From Pycnopodia helianthoides (lineage: Eukaryota; Echinodermata; Asteroidea; Forcipulatida; Asteriidae), in contig CM063252.1 of assembly GCA_032158295.1 (NCBI GenBank), positions 13,013,164 to 13,077,163 of the forward strand: a stretch of 64,000 nucleotides of DNA. Reading direction: 5' to 3'. Shown piece by piece: positions 40,345 to 54,372 of the stretch. Position numbers and translations under genes: made by a program. The notes beneath the pieces were generated by a model that worked only from the letters and a program-made list of their open reading frames with translations, did not search any database and was not told where the DNA came from. The stretch's first letter is position 1. The number at the start of each line of letters is the position of its first letter.

Positions 40345-42850
40345 TTGAACGCGCAGTAAGGGCGGGGTTCTGCGGTGGTGGGGGGGGGGGGGGGTGAGCG
40401 AAATACGGTACCACTGTGCACATCTGGCCATTGAAAATGATACTCCAGAGTATCATAAAAGCTGATTAATGGCACTATTCCAGCTAGTCTGCATTGTCTC
40501 AAGAAACTCATAGGTTGAAACACTTAATGTAGTCATAAACGTCATTATTATACAAAATTAATATCTGTGATCCATCTTTATGTGTCTCGTGTCAGTGTGG
40601 CTATTGTCGTGCCCATTGTTAAAGGGTTATGGATAAAATAATTACGAACAAATTTACGTAAAATTTCAATTCATGTTTGTCTGCCGTTTTGTGTTTTGTG
40701 TTTGTGTGCTTGTTGGTTTGTTTGGCTGTTTTCTACAAGCTTCAGCTTATCAAAACCGGTCCACGCTCTACTTTTTCAAACTTATCTTGCTTACTGTTAT
40801 AGAATTTCTGTCTCGTTTACTCCTTAGATGTACGTAATTGCCCTTTATTTCCCATAGAAGTATGGAGCTGAATCAGGGTTTGCCCTTACCCTTTCCTGTG
40901 ACTATCTAACAGGACCATGACTGTTAGCTTTTCATTTCACTGGTCCGTCAGCTTTTGCACTTGTCCATTTTTCATACTAGATAGGGGTGATTTTCAACGC
41001 TGTACCAGCCAGCCGGACCACTTGGATAGAATTTTGACTGGTTCTCGGGCGTTTAATAACTGGCATTAGGCCAGCGCACCACTGTTGTGAGGGAGAGGCG
41101 CTGGTAATTGGACTGAATTGAATCGCTCTTTAACCGCCGTGTTGTGTGCAAGCGTCCCGCTGGAGTAAAAATAATATTACACGCTGTGTTCATATTGTGA
41201 CCCGAAATGTCTAAAAATGAAAGATTCATTTTATTGCCAAAAGGGTAGAAGGTTAACGAATACATGGAACATGAAACCCCGACTACAACGACATAAACAG
41301 GAGCTTTTTTGAAAAGGTTCTGCGCTGAGCTTTATGTGGCGCTTCTGTCGCGAGCAATATTCAGTTTCCCGTGACATTCTGCCATTTCTATTCAAATGGG
41401 GGGGGGGGGGTGCTAGACTTGTTTTGTAGTCTGGTTTTGCACCGACTCGTCAGCAATTGTTGAGGTTTTTGTACAATGCTTTGGTAATTACTCCAAAAGT
41501 TAATGACCATAACAACGTAATTTGTAAGAAGCACTGCAGCCGTTGATAATGTATAACACTTTGAGAAACGATTTCCTTCTAAAGGAATGTGGTGGTTTTA
41601 GAGAAAAGGATTAAAAAAAAAAAATTAAATCGCGTGAAATGTTTTTCAGATTGTGTATTCCAACTACGGATTATTCTTCCTACGTGGACATCACCGCTCC
41701 AGATTTTCGACGATGTCTCAAAAACGCTATACCCACTCTTGAAAATATTTTGTTTACAGGTTGTAGTTTTATTGTATATTAAAAAAATCGAACAATTCCA
41801 AAATCCAAGGGTATACTTTGACTTTAACCTCCGGACCACCGAGCGTGCCCCCGGTGACGAGGCCAGTGGGTCCTGTTAAGATATTGTCACAAATCGATGC
41901 CTACATGGTAGTGGTATAGTACAGTCAACCCTCGTTATAATGAGAAGCACGTTATAAAAAAAGTTCTGCTTACAACGGGTCCTATCTGAAGTCCGAATCT
42001 CACTTCTGCTTTTAAGTCTCCTTGTTTTGCTGTTCTCTTACAACAGCCTTTTCTATTATACAGAAGCAATGCGGCCAGTCCCAGTGATCTTGTTATAACG
42101 AGAGCCGACTGTACTAATGATTCTTGTTCGAAGATTTAAAATACAGTTATTGTTTCGATTTGGCGATCGAAATATGAAACTACGTGTTTGGGGGGACAAG
42201 GCTCGCTGCACCTTGCAGTAGTTCAGACGAGAACATTTCCCAGGATGCTATTGCTATTGTAGCGAATTTATTCAGCAAGTAATCTCGTTCTAGATTTGAA
42301 GATTGTTTTCGTTGATAGCACGCCTTTAACTGTAGGTTGGGTAATAGCCAAAACCGTGTGGGACGAGGTATAAAGCAGACCCTAGGGTTAATCCGTAAAT
42401 ATCAATTGTCAACCAATAATAGCTGTTACTCGATAGCGACACTGTAGACCATCGTGAAACAATCATTTCGAAATCATTTGGGTTCACTAGTTTCACTGGG
42501 TCTCAACTGGATTGAGGTCAAACAACCAGTTATTTCGCAGCAATTCACCTCTTATTTTCTTGTGTCTCTCTTGTTTTTGTTGGGGGTGGGGGAGTGGTGA
42601 TGGAATAATTACGCCACACTTTCTTTTGATCGAATTTTTCCACCGTTCGGTTTATTTAGAAGTTGCATGGATCTATGCCATTGCAATCAACGTATACTTC
42701 TGAAATCCAGGGGCATGGAAAAGGGCAATTCTCCAGTGATAAAAGCAGCGACGTGGCGACGCGATCGAGGTTGAAGGAGGGTTGGGATGGGTGGGTTGGA
42801 AAGTGCGGCCAACACGTACTGTAATGCCTCCCTTGAACTTTTGTGTGTTA
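40345..42850. other. Intergenic DNA without recognised gene
   Basis: Between genes R and L. Holds a divergent TTAA-family copy near 41,465-41,780 and homopolymer runs. No open frame with splice-site support was seen. Confidence 0.5.
41465..41780 (+). mobile_element. TTAA-MITE subfamily C, degraded
   Basis: Shares GGTAATTACTCCAAAAGTTA and the CTTTGAGAAACG core, but termini are not clear. Confidence 0.5.
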
Positions 42851-42853
42851 AAC

Positions 42854-43238
42854 TTAAAGGAACATTACAGAATTGGTTTTTGCCAACAAAACAGTTGCTG
42901 GCAGTGTAAGCACTTTATGTAATCCACCATATACATAAACTGACAAACCTGTAGAAGTTTGAGATCGATCGGCCATCTGGGTCACGAGAAAATAGTGAAA
43001 AACCGATGACACATTTGCATGAAATCATATAGATTCAACAAATGAATAAAACGCTCACTGAGCGATAAACTCCAATCGGAAAATTAGTTTATTCATTTCT
43101 CATCAAATATGGCATTTCCAGACAGAAATATTTCAAGGGATGTTTTCTACTATCATCATCATTAGACCGTGTAAGTTTTATGTAAATCTGTGATCAAAAG
43201 TATATTTTGTTCTTACCAATTCTGTAACGTTCCTTTAA
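42854..43238 (+). mobile_element. TTAA-MITE subfamily A, copy 8
   Basis: Full-length intergenic copy with TTAA on both sides. Confidence 0.87.
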
Positions 43239-43659
43239 GGTCGTTAAAGAAATGCTGATTTATAGGTAACAGTATCATCTTGGACAGATACAATAAAAGT
43301 CACCTTGCAAAGTTTCACTTAAACACAGTCCCTAGTTATTGTGCAAACAGCATAAAACTGGCATTGTATTTTCACCGAGAACGTCGAATCCATCCACGTT
43401 TAGAAAAAGGTCGGGTATCAACCGCTGCTATGTGGCCGCTGTGAGGGCAGCATTCAAACGGACACTGCGGATATTTCCAAAAGTCGCCTGCAGGCGATCT
43501 TTGGAGATTACAATTTGACAACGTACTTTTATTGATTTCTAATCAATTTCAGACGGAATATTTGTTGCAGGGTGCGTACAACCATTAGCATCTAAATGAC
43601 AAGCAGGCTTTCGGGTGAAAACTATACACCATTTCTTTTCGGGTTCATTACCAGACTAT

Positions 43660-43845
43660 GACCCTACCTTTAAGCACAACAAGTAGCTAAGCACAACAAA
43701 ACTATGCTTACCATATTAAGATTAGGCTTACCAGCTAAAGTACCATGTCACACGTACAATCTGTGACTGGTGTCCAGCTTATGTGTGGCCGGAGCAGAAA
43801 GTTGCTAAGCATAATTCTCGGGTTAAGCAGCTCTTTGAATTTGGG
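43660..43845. repeat. CTTAGCA palindromic element (partial)
   Basis: TTTAAGCACAACAAGTAGC to TAAGCAGCTCTTTGAATTTG. Confidence 0.5.
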
Positions 43846-45878
43846 CACAGGGAGGGAGCTTCTGACGGGGGACAAAGTCCAAAGCTTTACGGCCCCCCCC
43901 CCCGTTATCTCAAAGCTCATGCTTGGGAGACACAGTCTCAATGCATTACTTTACCCAATAAAACATTCCACCAAAGGTTGACACCTTTAGTGTTGTGTAA
44001 CCAACAAAAAATAGCATTCGACGACTACATACCTAGGGGATTATGGGCCTTAAGTCAAATGCAAAACTAAAACCAAACTATGCAATGGTAAACATGGAGT
44101 AAGAAATGAAACGGGAATGACTTCGACTTTAATAATATAGACTTCCTCTAAACCATACACCAACTTTATTTCAATGTTAGTTCATAGAAATCACAGGTGC
44201 CACATGGCAAAACACATAAAGTGACGTACGCTCGCTCGACACCCGGGGGCCCAATTCTGTGTACCTTTTAACCTTGTTCAGAGACGCGTGGCATGGTAAA
44301 GCAATCCCCAATAGACAGAGAAGAAAAAAAAACATAATGAGAATAGGAAACATCAAAAAAAGCTTCGAGGACAACAAAATAATCGATTATAATGTAAGAT
44401 TACTCACAAGTGCACATGGAATCTATCACAGAAGTCAATCCAAGCTCTTGAAACACTGTATACTCTTTCAGATCATAGATGGATCGGATCTCCGTTAATA
44501 CTTATTACACAGCGTATAATAACCTCCAGTCATTCCCCTATGGGAGTAAACACGGCGATTTACGCGAGGGACGATAGCTTTGGGGCAACCGCCGAGGGAT
44601 ACACGGGGGAAAACTATAGCTCCACTGTTCCGTCTGCCACCGCCGGTCCCGTGCGCTGATCTGGCGTGCTAATCATTGGTGCATTGTGTGCTTTACTGGG
44701 ACTACTACGGAGCCCCCGAGATGACATCGAGAAGCTTGGTTTCAAAACAAAACAAACAATAGCACACACACAAGTTATACAGTAAACAAATAAACGGAAA
44801 AAATATCCGTATCCTGCCACCACTGTTTCACTCATTTTTACCGAGAGGAACATCTCATTTTGAGTAAATTAAATACTATTTTAATAACGAATGAAAAAGT
44901 GGTGGCAGGATATGGACATTTTCCCCAGACTACATGACAAGTGTGCTGGCTATGATTTTGACAGCCCTCAATGGCATTAATACGCCCATTTTCACTTAAA
45001 AACTGCTTCAGCTGAAAAACACAATCACAGCACTAACCTTGACCTGTACAAGCCCAAACTCAGCCCCCATGACCACTGAAGAAGGTATAGATGGGTATTA
45101 ATGGGAGCACCGGGCATGGCTCGAGATCCTTGCACTATGGCGAGGGAGGGCAGCATTGTCAGTAAAATTCCTTACGTCAAGCAACTAAACGTGGAGCTTT
45201 TGGAATCACTGCTGATCCCATCGCGTAACTGCAGAAATAGCGTGAAAACTACAACGGCCTCATGCGTTTTGATTTGACCGTAGAGGGCAGATAGTCAACG
45301 ACCAAAATATTTGTCTTCTTATAGTCCCATTGGGGACTCCGTAGCTTGTCGTCACTCTACGCAAGTTGAAAAAATTCATACGGCAAATATTAGCACACTG
45401 GGTTATCATTAAAGCGGCACTCCCAAGTTCAGAAAATGTCGGTCAACACGAATGGACTTATTAGGCCTATATCTCGGCGTAGCCAAGTCACGTATTAGTT
45501 TACCGAGTACGGTGTATGTGCTCTGGAATTTTGGTGATCAAAGCCCATTGTCACACAAACAATGCTGAGCAACGAGAAACATTTCCTGCAGAAAAAAACA
45601 TTCGTGGCACGTACTCATTGTTGGTTTTCAGCTCTTCTTGGCCCGATCATGGAGGCCTATACTTTCTCAGTGACCCGACAAAAGTATCGTTGAACTCATT
45701 CATATTTGGTTCATAATAGCTTTACAAATTTTGGTCTAAATTTCCTCACGTCTTGGTATAACTTAATATGTAGTGAGGTCTTAGCTTTCCATCAGTGTTG
45801 TCAATATGTCGATGAACACACGGACCAGTTTCTTGCAGAAATCAAATTGTGAATATTGTTTCCTTTGTAATAATGTTG

Positions 45879-46064
45879 TATGGAAAGGTTTGCGGTGACA
45901 ACCATGTAATAACTGTCTCTTAATTGAGTTGGGGTGGTTCTGAAAAGAACCGTTGGTTACTCGACGTTTCTAACGTCGAGTTGTAACCAACGGTTCTTTT
46001 CAGAACCACCCCAACTCAATAAGAGACAGTTATTACATGGTTGTCACCGCAAACCTTTTCCATA
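45879..46064. mobile_element. Hairpin (foldback) element, copy 2
   Basis: Same family as 5,832-5,983, with longer arms of about 90 bp, including a central palindrome TCGACGTTTCTAACGTCGA. Confidence 0.88.
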
Positions 46065-46594
46065 TCGTATTTCCACCATGCAAAGTTTCAAATCTTACTT
46101 AATAATGTTGTAATTTAACCGATAGTTGAACACTCCAAACACATGCATCATCTGACATTAGAAAGATTCATTTTGCACAACACTGACTTTATTTGGAGCC
46201 AAATCCAAAAAAAACATATAGAACTTCCCTCAACACAATGACAAAAATCCTTTTACACGCTGAAGTACCACTTCATGTGCATTGTTTTGACCAGTTTCAC
46301 ACTTATTTTAAAGTAAAGAAATTAGTTACTTTTCATATTACTTTCTTCGATTTAGAAGCTCCTTAAAAGAAAGGCCCCGTCCTGCCCTTTAAGGTAATTT
46401 CTATTGACCTTTGCACTTAACCTAATAATACATTAAGGTGTTACAGCGGAGCGCATTGACTTGTACGGTTTTCGTGTTTAAAAGGTGGTACAACAAGTGT
46501 TTTTTTTGGGGGGGGGGGCAATTCAGGTTGACAATATAATTTCGTACCAATTTCATGTTGATATAACAAGTTTGGCGTTAATTGCTCTTACACT

Positions 46595-46800
46595 CCCAGA
46601 GAGAGGTTCCCCTGACCCGGAAACCGGTTTAAAAAATGGGATTTTCAGCTTGGATTCTGCGTCAGTTTGACTCATTTCTGGGTCTCTTTTTGTTTTGGAC
46701 ACAGATTCCAGGTCAGCCTGACCCATACATCACTGACCCAGAAATAGGTCGCCCCCCCCCGGACCCGGAGCCAGGTCATTTCTGACTGGGAGTTTTCCCG
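46595..46800. repeat. TGACCC-rich element
   Basis: CCTGACCCGGAAACCGGTTT, TTCTGCGTCAGTTTGACTCA, AGGTCAGCCTGACCCATAC. Confidence 0.68.
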
Positions 46801-47957
46801 TTATTATTGAGAAGAAAGAAAGAAAAAAGCAACTTTGCAAAGCAACGGGGTATTTATTCGTCTTGTAAATGATTGGGGCAAATCTGCCTGCATGTTGACT
46901 CCGGCATTTATTTGCTCCTTTGTAAACACCCTTCCTCGTGAATTTTTTTTCCCCTCAGTAAGCTTGTTTAAACTTGCCCGGGGGCGGGGGGCGTAAAATT
47001 GAGTCTGACGAGAACCTATTAACATTATTATGGGTGATTATATAGGCAAACTATTGCAGTTTTAAAAGCTTAGGCCTACTTGCTGTAAAGCACTTGCAAT
47101 GTTCGCCTCTACTGCCCGGCTCATTTGATTTACAACTTTTCAACTTGTGCTGACGATAAAATAAGGGATGACATTATTACGATGATATAACCGTATCAAA
47201 CACGCTGCATAAATTGGGGGTGTTACTTTGATTCTCTTTGTATCAATGTATATTTGTGACAACACCAACGGGGTATCCCCATTACAGCCCCATAGTGTAA
47301 ATTAACACCGTGTCGGCGCTTTCAAATTTGGATACCCCCCCCCCCCAGTTATGGCAGTGCAATAAAAACATAAATGTATACAAAAGCAGACGCGAAACGT
47401 GGGCAGAATCATACAAGAAGAGCCTGTCAGCGTAACAAATCACCGACTGCTTTTTTTTTTTTAATGGCTCCATCTTCTGATTATCTATTTATTATTGCCT
47501 GAAATCCGCTAAGGTTATCTTTTAGAAGCACACATGAACCAATAAACACAGATTAAAATTCATGAGACCTGATTTCGCTCCCAGAACGGAGTGTCACAGA
47601 AGCTGCTGATGTCATGCGATGGTTGTAGGGTACCACCGGGGCTTATCAGTCAAAACGGCCAAGTATACTCAGAATTAAAGGGGTGGTCCAATTGGTTGTA
47701 GGTTTTGGGAAGACTTGTGCATGCGTGTATTCTGGTGCCTTTAGTCGTGGACTTCGAGAAGCTTCGAGATGGCATCGAAGGCGATGGTCGCATTGTTTTA
47801 AAACCCGAGTTGAAACATCATGGCTTTGGCGATTTGGTCATAAAGCAGCCATGACAAGTTGTCTTGTGCCAATTGGGGACAATTTGGGTGGGGGCGGGGC
47901 GGAGGGGGCTTACAGTTTGACACTAGTACCTCACTAAAATAAAAAATATGGTGCACG

Positions 47958-48157
47958 ATTTCATCGAAAACTGTTAAGCGGAAAATTGTTCTTAGCTATT
48001 TCTTTTTCTGGCTGAGCAAAAGTAGCTGGGAACCAGTCAAAAGACAATACATACTTGCATAGTAATTTGGCTCAGGTAACCAGTTTCTGCTGAGCAAGAT
48101 TTTTCTGTCCTTTAAGCAATTTATCTGTGCTGAACAGCTTAGTGAAATTGGGCACTG
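47958..48157. repeat. CTTAGCA palindromic element
   Basis: AGCGGAAAATTGTTCTTAGC to GAACAGCTTAGTGAAATTGG. Confidence 0.55.
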
Positions 48158-48429
48158 CTCTCGCTCTGTAAAAACGTCCGGTCATAATTGACACAGATCC
48201 GAGTAAGAACTGACTTCGACCCGATTTGTATTGTGACGTCACACTTTGCTTAGTATTTTAAGATGGATTGACAACTTAAGATCAATCTTAGCTCATTGTG
48301 AAATCAGTCCATGGGCTCGAATAGTGTTTATCAAAAGACCTTTTATAATAGGACATGCAATGAGCTAGCTTTTCATTCAGGATTTAAGTACAACACATGT
48401 ATGATTGGTGTGTTACCCTTGCACTGATA

Positions 48430-48525
48430 TGTCACAAGCACATCACTATAAAAACTCCAAACTCAGACTTGACCCGGATCAGGGTTCCGTCGGTCCTGAC
48501 CCATTTCTGACGGAGAATTTTTTCG
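48430..48525. repeat. TGACCC-rich element (fragment)
   Basis: CAGACTTGACCCGGATCAGG and CGGTCCTGACCCATTTCTGA. Confidence 0.55.
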
Positions 48526-48633
48526 TTTTCAGACTAAGAAATTTAGCGCGATTTTCCTTCAGATGGTAAAACAAAGTAATATCAATAAAGAAAAATTAAG
48601 TTGTTAAAGTCCGTTCAAAAGTCGAAAATGTCC

Positions 48634-48866
48634 ATAGATAGTTCCCAGTAGACGCCATCTTTACGGGCAAATTGCATTTTGGCTTGCAGGTGCGTCCGTC
48701 AAACGCTCAACTTATTAACGCAGCCGCGTTGTTCACTGACCAATCCTGCAATGAGTTTCGTGAAATGCGCGCGTGTTGCACGCCGTTCTCACGAGAAACG
48801 CACGACTGTTTGTTCTAAACTGCCCGTAAAGATGGCCGATATACGTCATACTGCAACCTATCTATT
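48634..48866 (+). mobile_element. GCCCGTAAAGATGG element, copy 2
   Basis: Highly similar to 34,759-34,986 and in opposite orientation, including the GAAATGCGCGCGTGTTGCA segment. Confidence 0.78.
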
Positions 48867-49020
48867 AAGCTTAAGTACTAAACATCTGACACCAACTCAG
48901 GGCTCACATTATTGTTGTGTGACAGGAGAATACAAATTTCTCTAAAGAGAAAATTTCATGATAACATTAAGAGTTGCACAAGGTTTATCTTTTATAAAAT
49001 GTTACTTTAAAATTAAACAC

Positions 49021-49308
49021 TTTATTTTTGTAATATGGAAAATAAAAGTACGACATGGTCATAATGCAAATTTCTTAATTATCGTAAATTAAAACCACAA
49101 TCATTTCAAATCATTAAAGTAGAGAAAGAGTTACATTCTCTGTATTAAAAAGTGGGTCTACATACAGCACAAGTAGGTCATAAAACTAGCATAAATACCT
49201 ATCTACAATTATTCTAACAAATTGATTGCATTCATCAATTTTGTTGTGATTACTTACTAAAATGTGTCACTTTGTGGAGGGTAAAAACTGACTGAAATGA
49301 CACCAAAA
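49021..49308 (-). other. 3' UTR of gene R with poly(A) signal
   Basis: Sequence after the stop codon. AATAAA on the minus strand at 49,021-49,026, 283 nt after the stop, with no closer copy seen. Confidence 0.6.
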
Positions 49309-49452
49309 TTACCCGGCATTTTCTAGCCATTCCGTAACTCCCTCTAAGTGTTGGTCCAACCATATGATATTGGACCTAATTGCTACCTTTGCCCTATCGA
49401 AATTCGCCGACCAAGCCCCTCCATCTGGATGATCTTCAAAAAACTGCTCCAC
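49309..49452 (-). CDS. Gene R, last coding exon with stop
   Basis: [20 protein letters not shown], then [25 protein letters not shown] and stop TAA. The stop overlaps only a weak donor (GTAATT), and a poly(A) signal follows, so the gene is taken to end here, unlike unit L1. Confidence 0.92.
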   Translation of the reverse strand: MEQFFEDHPDGGAWSANFDRAKVAIRSNIIWLDQHLEGVTEWLENAG

Positions 49453-52400
49453 CTGTTGAACATTCAAAAACAAAAACTGAACTTTGACATCGCTTAAAGT
49501 GTACGTACTCTGTGGCTAACTTGCCGTGGTCTGGTCGAATAAACTAGTTTTTAACCGACGACGAAGCATGCACCACAAAGTAACTTGAAGTGCAAAACAT
49601 TATTGTAACCTACAGGTGCAGCAACCTGATCCGCAGCACGCATCGTGACGTTGGTCATAGAAGTCAGACCCATTGCATATGACGTCAGGGACTCAAACAG
49701 CGCCCTCACTGAGGTTAAAGGAAGACCTGTCATTGCACGGTGTTTCCAGCATCAAACAGATACGGATCCTCAGCCGAGGTTTGGGAAAAGGCCACCAAAA
49801 ACACTAGAAAAATACCCCGTTTATCTGCTGCCACCATGCGACCAAAGGCACTCAATTTGGGTAGACTGGGGCTTCTTCGAAACCTCGGTATAGGCGCTCT
49901 CTGTATTATCACCGTGCAGAATGCACAGTGCTACAAATTTGATGATGGAGCACAAGCCAGAGCCGGAGCCCAAGCCAAGATTTGGAAAATGCCCCCGAGC
50001 CCCCACCTGTCTTTATCTGCAAGGATGCCTCGATGTGTGGCGTCAGATGTTCGGGCTATAGTTCGCTCGGCATGGGCTAATCAGCTTGCACAGATTCTTG
50101 TTCAGAAAGTACGTCATGCGTGCAGTGCTTGCAGTGTGGGTGTGATGCATGATGGGACTGAGCATGGGACTGAGCATTAACGTTAACGATACGTTTGCCC
50201 ATCCCAGCGCCTTTGGTTTTAAGGCAAGGCGCTGGGGACGAGCGAAGGGCTATAGGTCTTTTTTCATTTTCCCATTTCTCACTTCACATAAAGAGGGCTC
50301 GTGTTTTCAACGTAGATAGTAGTATTTTGTTGACATGGTTGCGACTAGAACAATCTTGTTCTTTTTAAAATAGCTGAATGTGCTTTTTATGATGTTTTTT
50401 TAAGGTTTCGATGTGAGCAGTAGTCGTCAGTCAACTTACCTCCGTCAATTTCTCTCTTGTGGCGAATCCAGTTGTGATTTTTTCGATAATGCTCGAATAA
50501 GAGCGTCTTCTTCCACCAAAACTGTAAGAAACGGAAATACATTTCAATCGACTGACCTTGTTTACAAAGAAAGTGCAGCGATGAGTTATTACCTTCAAGG
50601 AAACAGTCGTTGAACTTCGACCATTACCATAATTATTCCATAACTTAGGCCGTGTTCGAATTGGCGGCTACAATTACAGATACGACTAGACTTCCACATC
50701 ATCATGCGTGATGCGAATCCAGATGTGATTTTTTCGATAATGCTCGAATAAGAGCGTCTTCTTCCACCAAAACTGTAAGAAACGGAAATACATTTCAATC
50801 GACTGACCTTATTTACAAAGAAAGTGCAGCGATGAGTTATTACCTTCAAGGAAACAGTCGTTGAAGTTCGACCATTACCATAATTATTCCATAACTTAGG
50901 CCGTGTTCGAATTGGCGGCTACAATTACAGATACGACTAGACTTCCACATCATCATGCGTTGAAGTATAGGCTGTCATAGCAACCCCCTTAGCCAAAGTC
51001 GTAGTCGTTACCATAGCCGTAGCCGCCGATTCGGATAATGGCCTTATTTACTTCTCCAAGAAAAATCCCATGTTAGACTTGTAGAAGTCCCACGCCATTT
51101 CTTTTCCAATCGGGTTAGCGGCCACTTGCGTCAAGACGTCTTCCCCGTGGTGTCGAGCAGTGATGCTGCTGTTGAGTATCAGGTTCAAGTACCTTCACAC
51201 CGGACAAGAATTGAAATGCTGATAAAAATGCGATGGGATATTTTTTTTTTTTTTGGGGGGGGGGCTACTGTAAATAATACACAATAACAAACGGGTAACT
51301 TATGGCACAGTGCTTAAAGACACTGGACACCTTTGGTAATTGTCAAAGACCAGTCTTCTCACTTGGTGTATCTCAACATATGCACAAAATAAGAAACCTG
51401 TGAAAATTTGAACTCAATTGGTCGTCGAAGTTAATAATGGAAGAAAAAACACCCTTGTTACACGAAGTTGTGTGCTTTCAGATGCTTGATTTCTCAAAAT
51501 CAATTCAAATATTTTACTGATAAATTACTTCTTTCTCAAAAACTACGTTACCGTTACTTCAGAGGGAGCCGTTTCTCACAATGTTTTATACTATCAACAG
51601 CTCTCCATTGCTCGTTACCAAGGAAGTTTTTATGCTAAAAATTATTTTGAGTAATTATACCAATAGCGTCCAGTGCCTTTAAGCATACATAAATAAAAAT
51701 GATGAAAAACTTGTCTCAGTCTAGTACCAAAAAGTTGACATCCTTAACAGGAAAAAGACGTAACATTCTCACTACACTCAATACCGGAAAAAACAGAATT
51801 CAAAGTCCCATGGGAACTGTGACCCACTTCCGAGTCCGGCTGACCCGGACACTGGTTGAGAAAAAAAAAATGGATTTCAGCTCGGATTCTGCGTCAGTCG
51901 GACCCATGTCCGGGTCATTTTGACACAGATTCCGGGTCATACAGATCACGAAATGGGGCAGGGTCCCACGGGAACCAGAACCATGTCAATAGACCCTTCC
52001 CATGAAACATGCAAATTGAGCATCGCGCGTGCGCACTCTCCCTACTGGTTGGCAAAATGAGTGAACATCGCGCCTTTTTGCATGGGACTGATGGTGGCGT
52101 GACGCACACGCGTTTGTGCGTCTGCCTTGTGCACAACTCTATGGCGTTTGCCAACCAGCAGCGTCTGTACGCATGCGTGAATGTAATTTACATATTTCAT
52201 GGGAAGGGTCAATTGGAGTGAAGCCTAAATTCTTCACAAAGAACATAACAGCCCTATCAACCCTCACCTCCTAATATTCAAAGACTTGTTCACCATAATA
52301 CCAATCCCATCCAACAATATTCAAGAGACGAAATATAAACCGCATCTATAAATAGTATTCTTTTCTCCTCAATGCAATGATCACATCATAATCTTTTTAA

Positions 52401-54292
52401 ATTGTTGCGTAAAACCTACTGAATATTCCAGGGCCCAATTTCACAGCACAATTCCAGAGCACAAAAATGTGCTTAGCATGAAATTTCTTCCTCGATAAAA
52501 ACAGGGTTACCAACCAAATTTCCATGTGTTACATATTGCCCGTTACTGGTATTCAGCTGTTGTTTGCTTTAATATCCTGAAAATCATGTGGAAATTTGGT
52601 TGGTAATCCTGTTTTTATCAATGAAGAAATCTTGTGCTAAGCAAATTTTTGTGCTTAGCAGTTCTATGAAATTGGGCCCAGGATTCGAACCAGTTTTTTG
52701 GCATGCTCAGTCTGGTGACGAGACCTCTGCTCCAGAGTGGAGGGGGAGTGGGTTCTAAGCCTATATTTATTTCTCCCCTAAGGGACTAGGGCATGGAGTT
52801 TACAATGCTAATCAGACATCGGCGTTATTAGGGGTAAAAACCAAGGAATCCAAATGCTTATAAACTAAAAAAGTGTACACACATGCTGAGGGTGGCTTCG
52901 TCCCTGCTGCAGGCCATTGCTTCCATGACTTCATAAGCGCGTGATGACTCCGTGGTTTGGTTTGAGTAGACCGCAAAGGCTGCGTCCCAGTCTGCCCGGC
53001 TACCTGCGGCAATGCCCGCGCACAGTGCGTTGGACTTCACGTAGGGGTGTATACTGCAACAGAATGCACGACAACAGTGTTAAGCTGGAATATTCAACTC
53101 TAAAACTTTGACTTATATCTCATAATTATGATTAAGCGTAAGTAATACTTATGACTTGTGCCAATTGAGTCATATTCATGACCTTCAGTCTTACATATTG
53201 TTTATAATTAAAGTCATATATCAATTTCCTTCGTTCAAACCCAAAATTACATAAAATTTACCCTGTCAGATTCCCTTGTGGTTAATTACTTGATATTTGA
53301 TATTAAAAGGTTGCATCTCCTTAAGGTGATCCCTTTGCTGCCGCTTCCCAGGCTGTATCGTAAACTTGGGTGTGATACCTGTGGCTATACGACAGTTACA
53401 GGTTGAATGGCTTCAGACTCGCACCCCGAACATAGATATTGACAAACTAGGGAGACCGCCAACATTAGGGCTATAGATGGCTCAGTTGGTAGAGCGCCGG
53501 CACGTAAATTGGGATGTCGCAGGCTCAAGTCCCCCTCCAGTCATTTTGTCTTTGTTCAAACCCAAAATTAAGTTACAATGAGATATTTAAGTCGTACATA
53601 TTAAAGTCCTTTCTTCGCTCAATGTTCCTTTAACCAAATAACAAGACGCTTACTAAAAAGAGTCATCCGCTAGCCATTCTCGGAGCATATCTACAGCAGT
53701 CGATGTGCAGTTCTCAACGTGGTACATGCATGCAATGTCAGTAATAGTCGTACGCATCTGCCTGCAAACAAAGGTAGAACACAACCATGTCAAGTGTGAT
53801 TTTAAACTTTGATGAGAAACAAAACATTCTAGGGTGGCCATGCACTCTAAAAATTCCCAGGTCAACACTGTATGACCCTAATTTGTGGTCACGAAGGGCT
53901 CAACCATGTCAATATGACACGGATTTCGTACCAAACTAACACCAAACACCAAATTCACGCAGAATTCGAGTCAAAATTCCCACTATCAACACAGTTTCTA
54001 GGTCAGCCTGACCAAGAAACGGGGCAGGCAGACCCACTGGTACCCTGGATCCGGTAATCTGTGCCTTTGTTTTAGTTTTTTTGACTAAACGGATTTCCAG
54101 ATGAAGATGTGACTAATTACCGGTCGGTCACAGAAGACAGTTTGCTCATAAACTTAATTTATCATAGAACTGGGTATTCGTTTTTCATAAGAAAGCACTT
54201 TATAAACAAAACTGTTTAATCGTCTTGAATTGAACAAATCTATATATAATTCTGAAAAAAAATCCCCAACCCCAACCCCCCCAAAAAAGACC

Positions 54293-54372
<80 letters not shown>

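Larger units (their letters stand above)
44000..48630. other. Intergenic DNA without recognised gene
   Basis: Contains the hairpin element at 45,879-46,064, TGACCC-rich elements at about 46,595-46,800 and 48,430-48,525, and a CTTAGCA element at about 47,958-48,157. The rest shows no exon-like stretches. Confidence 0.5.
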
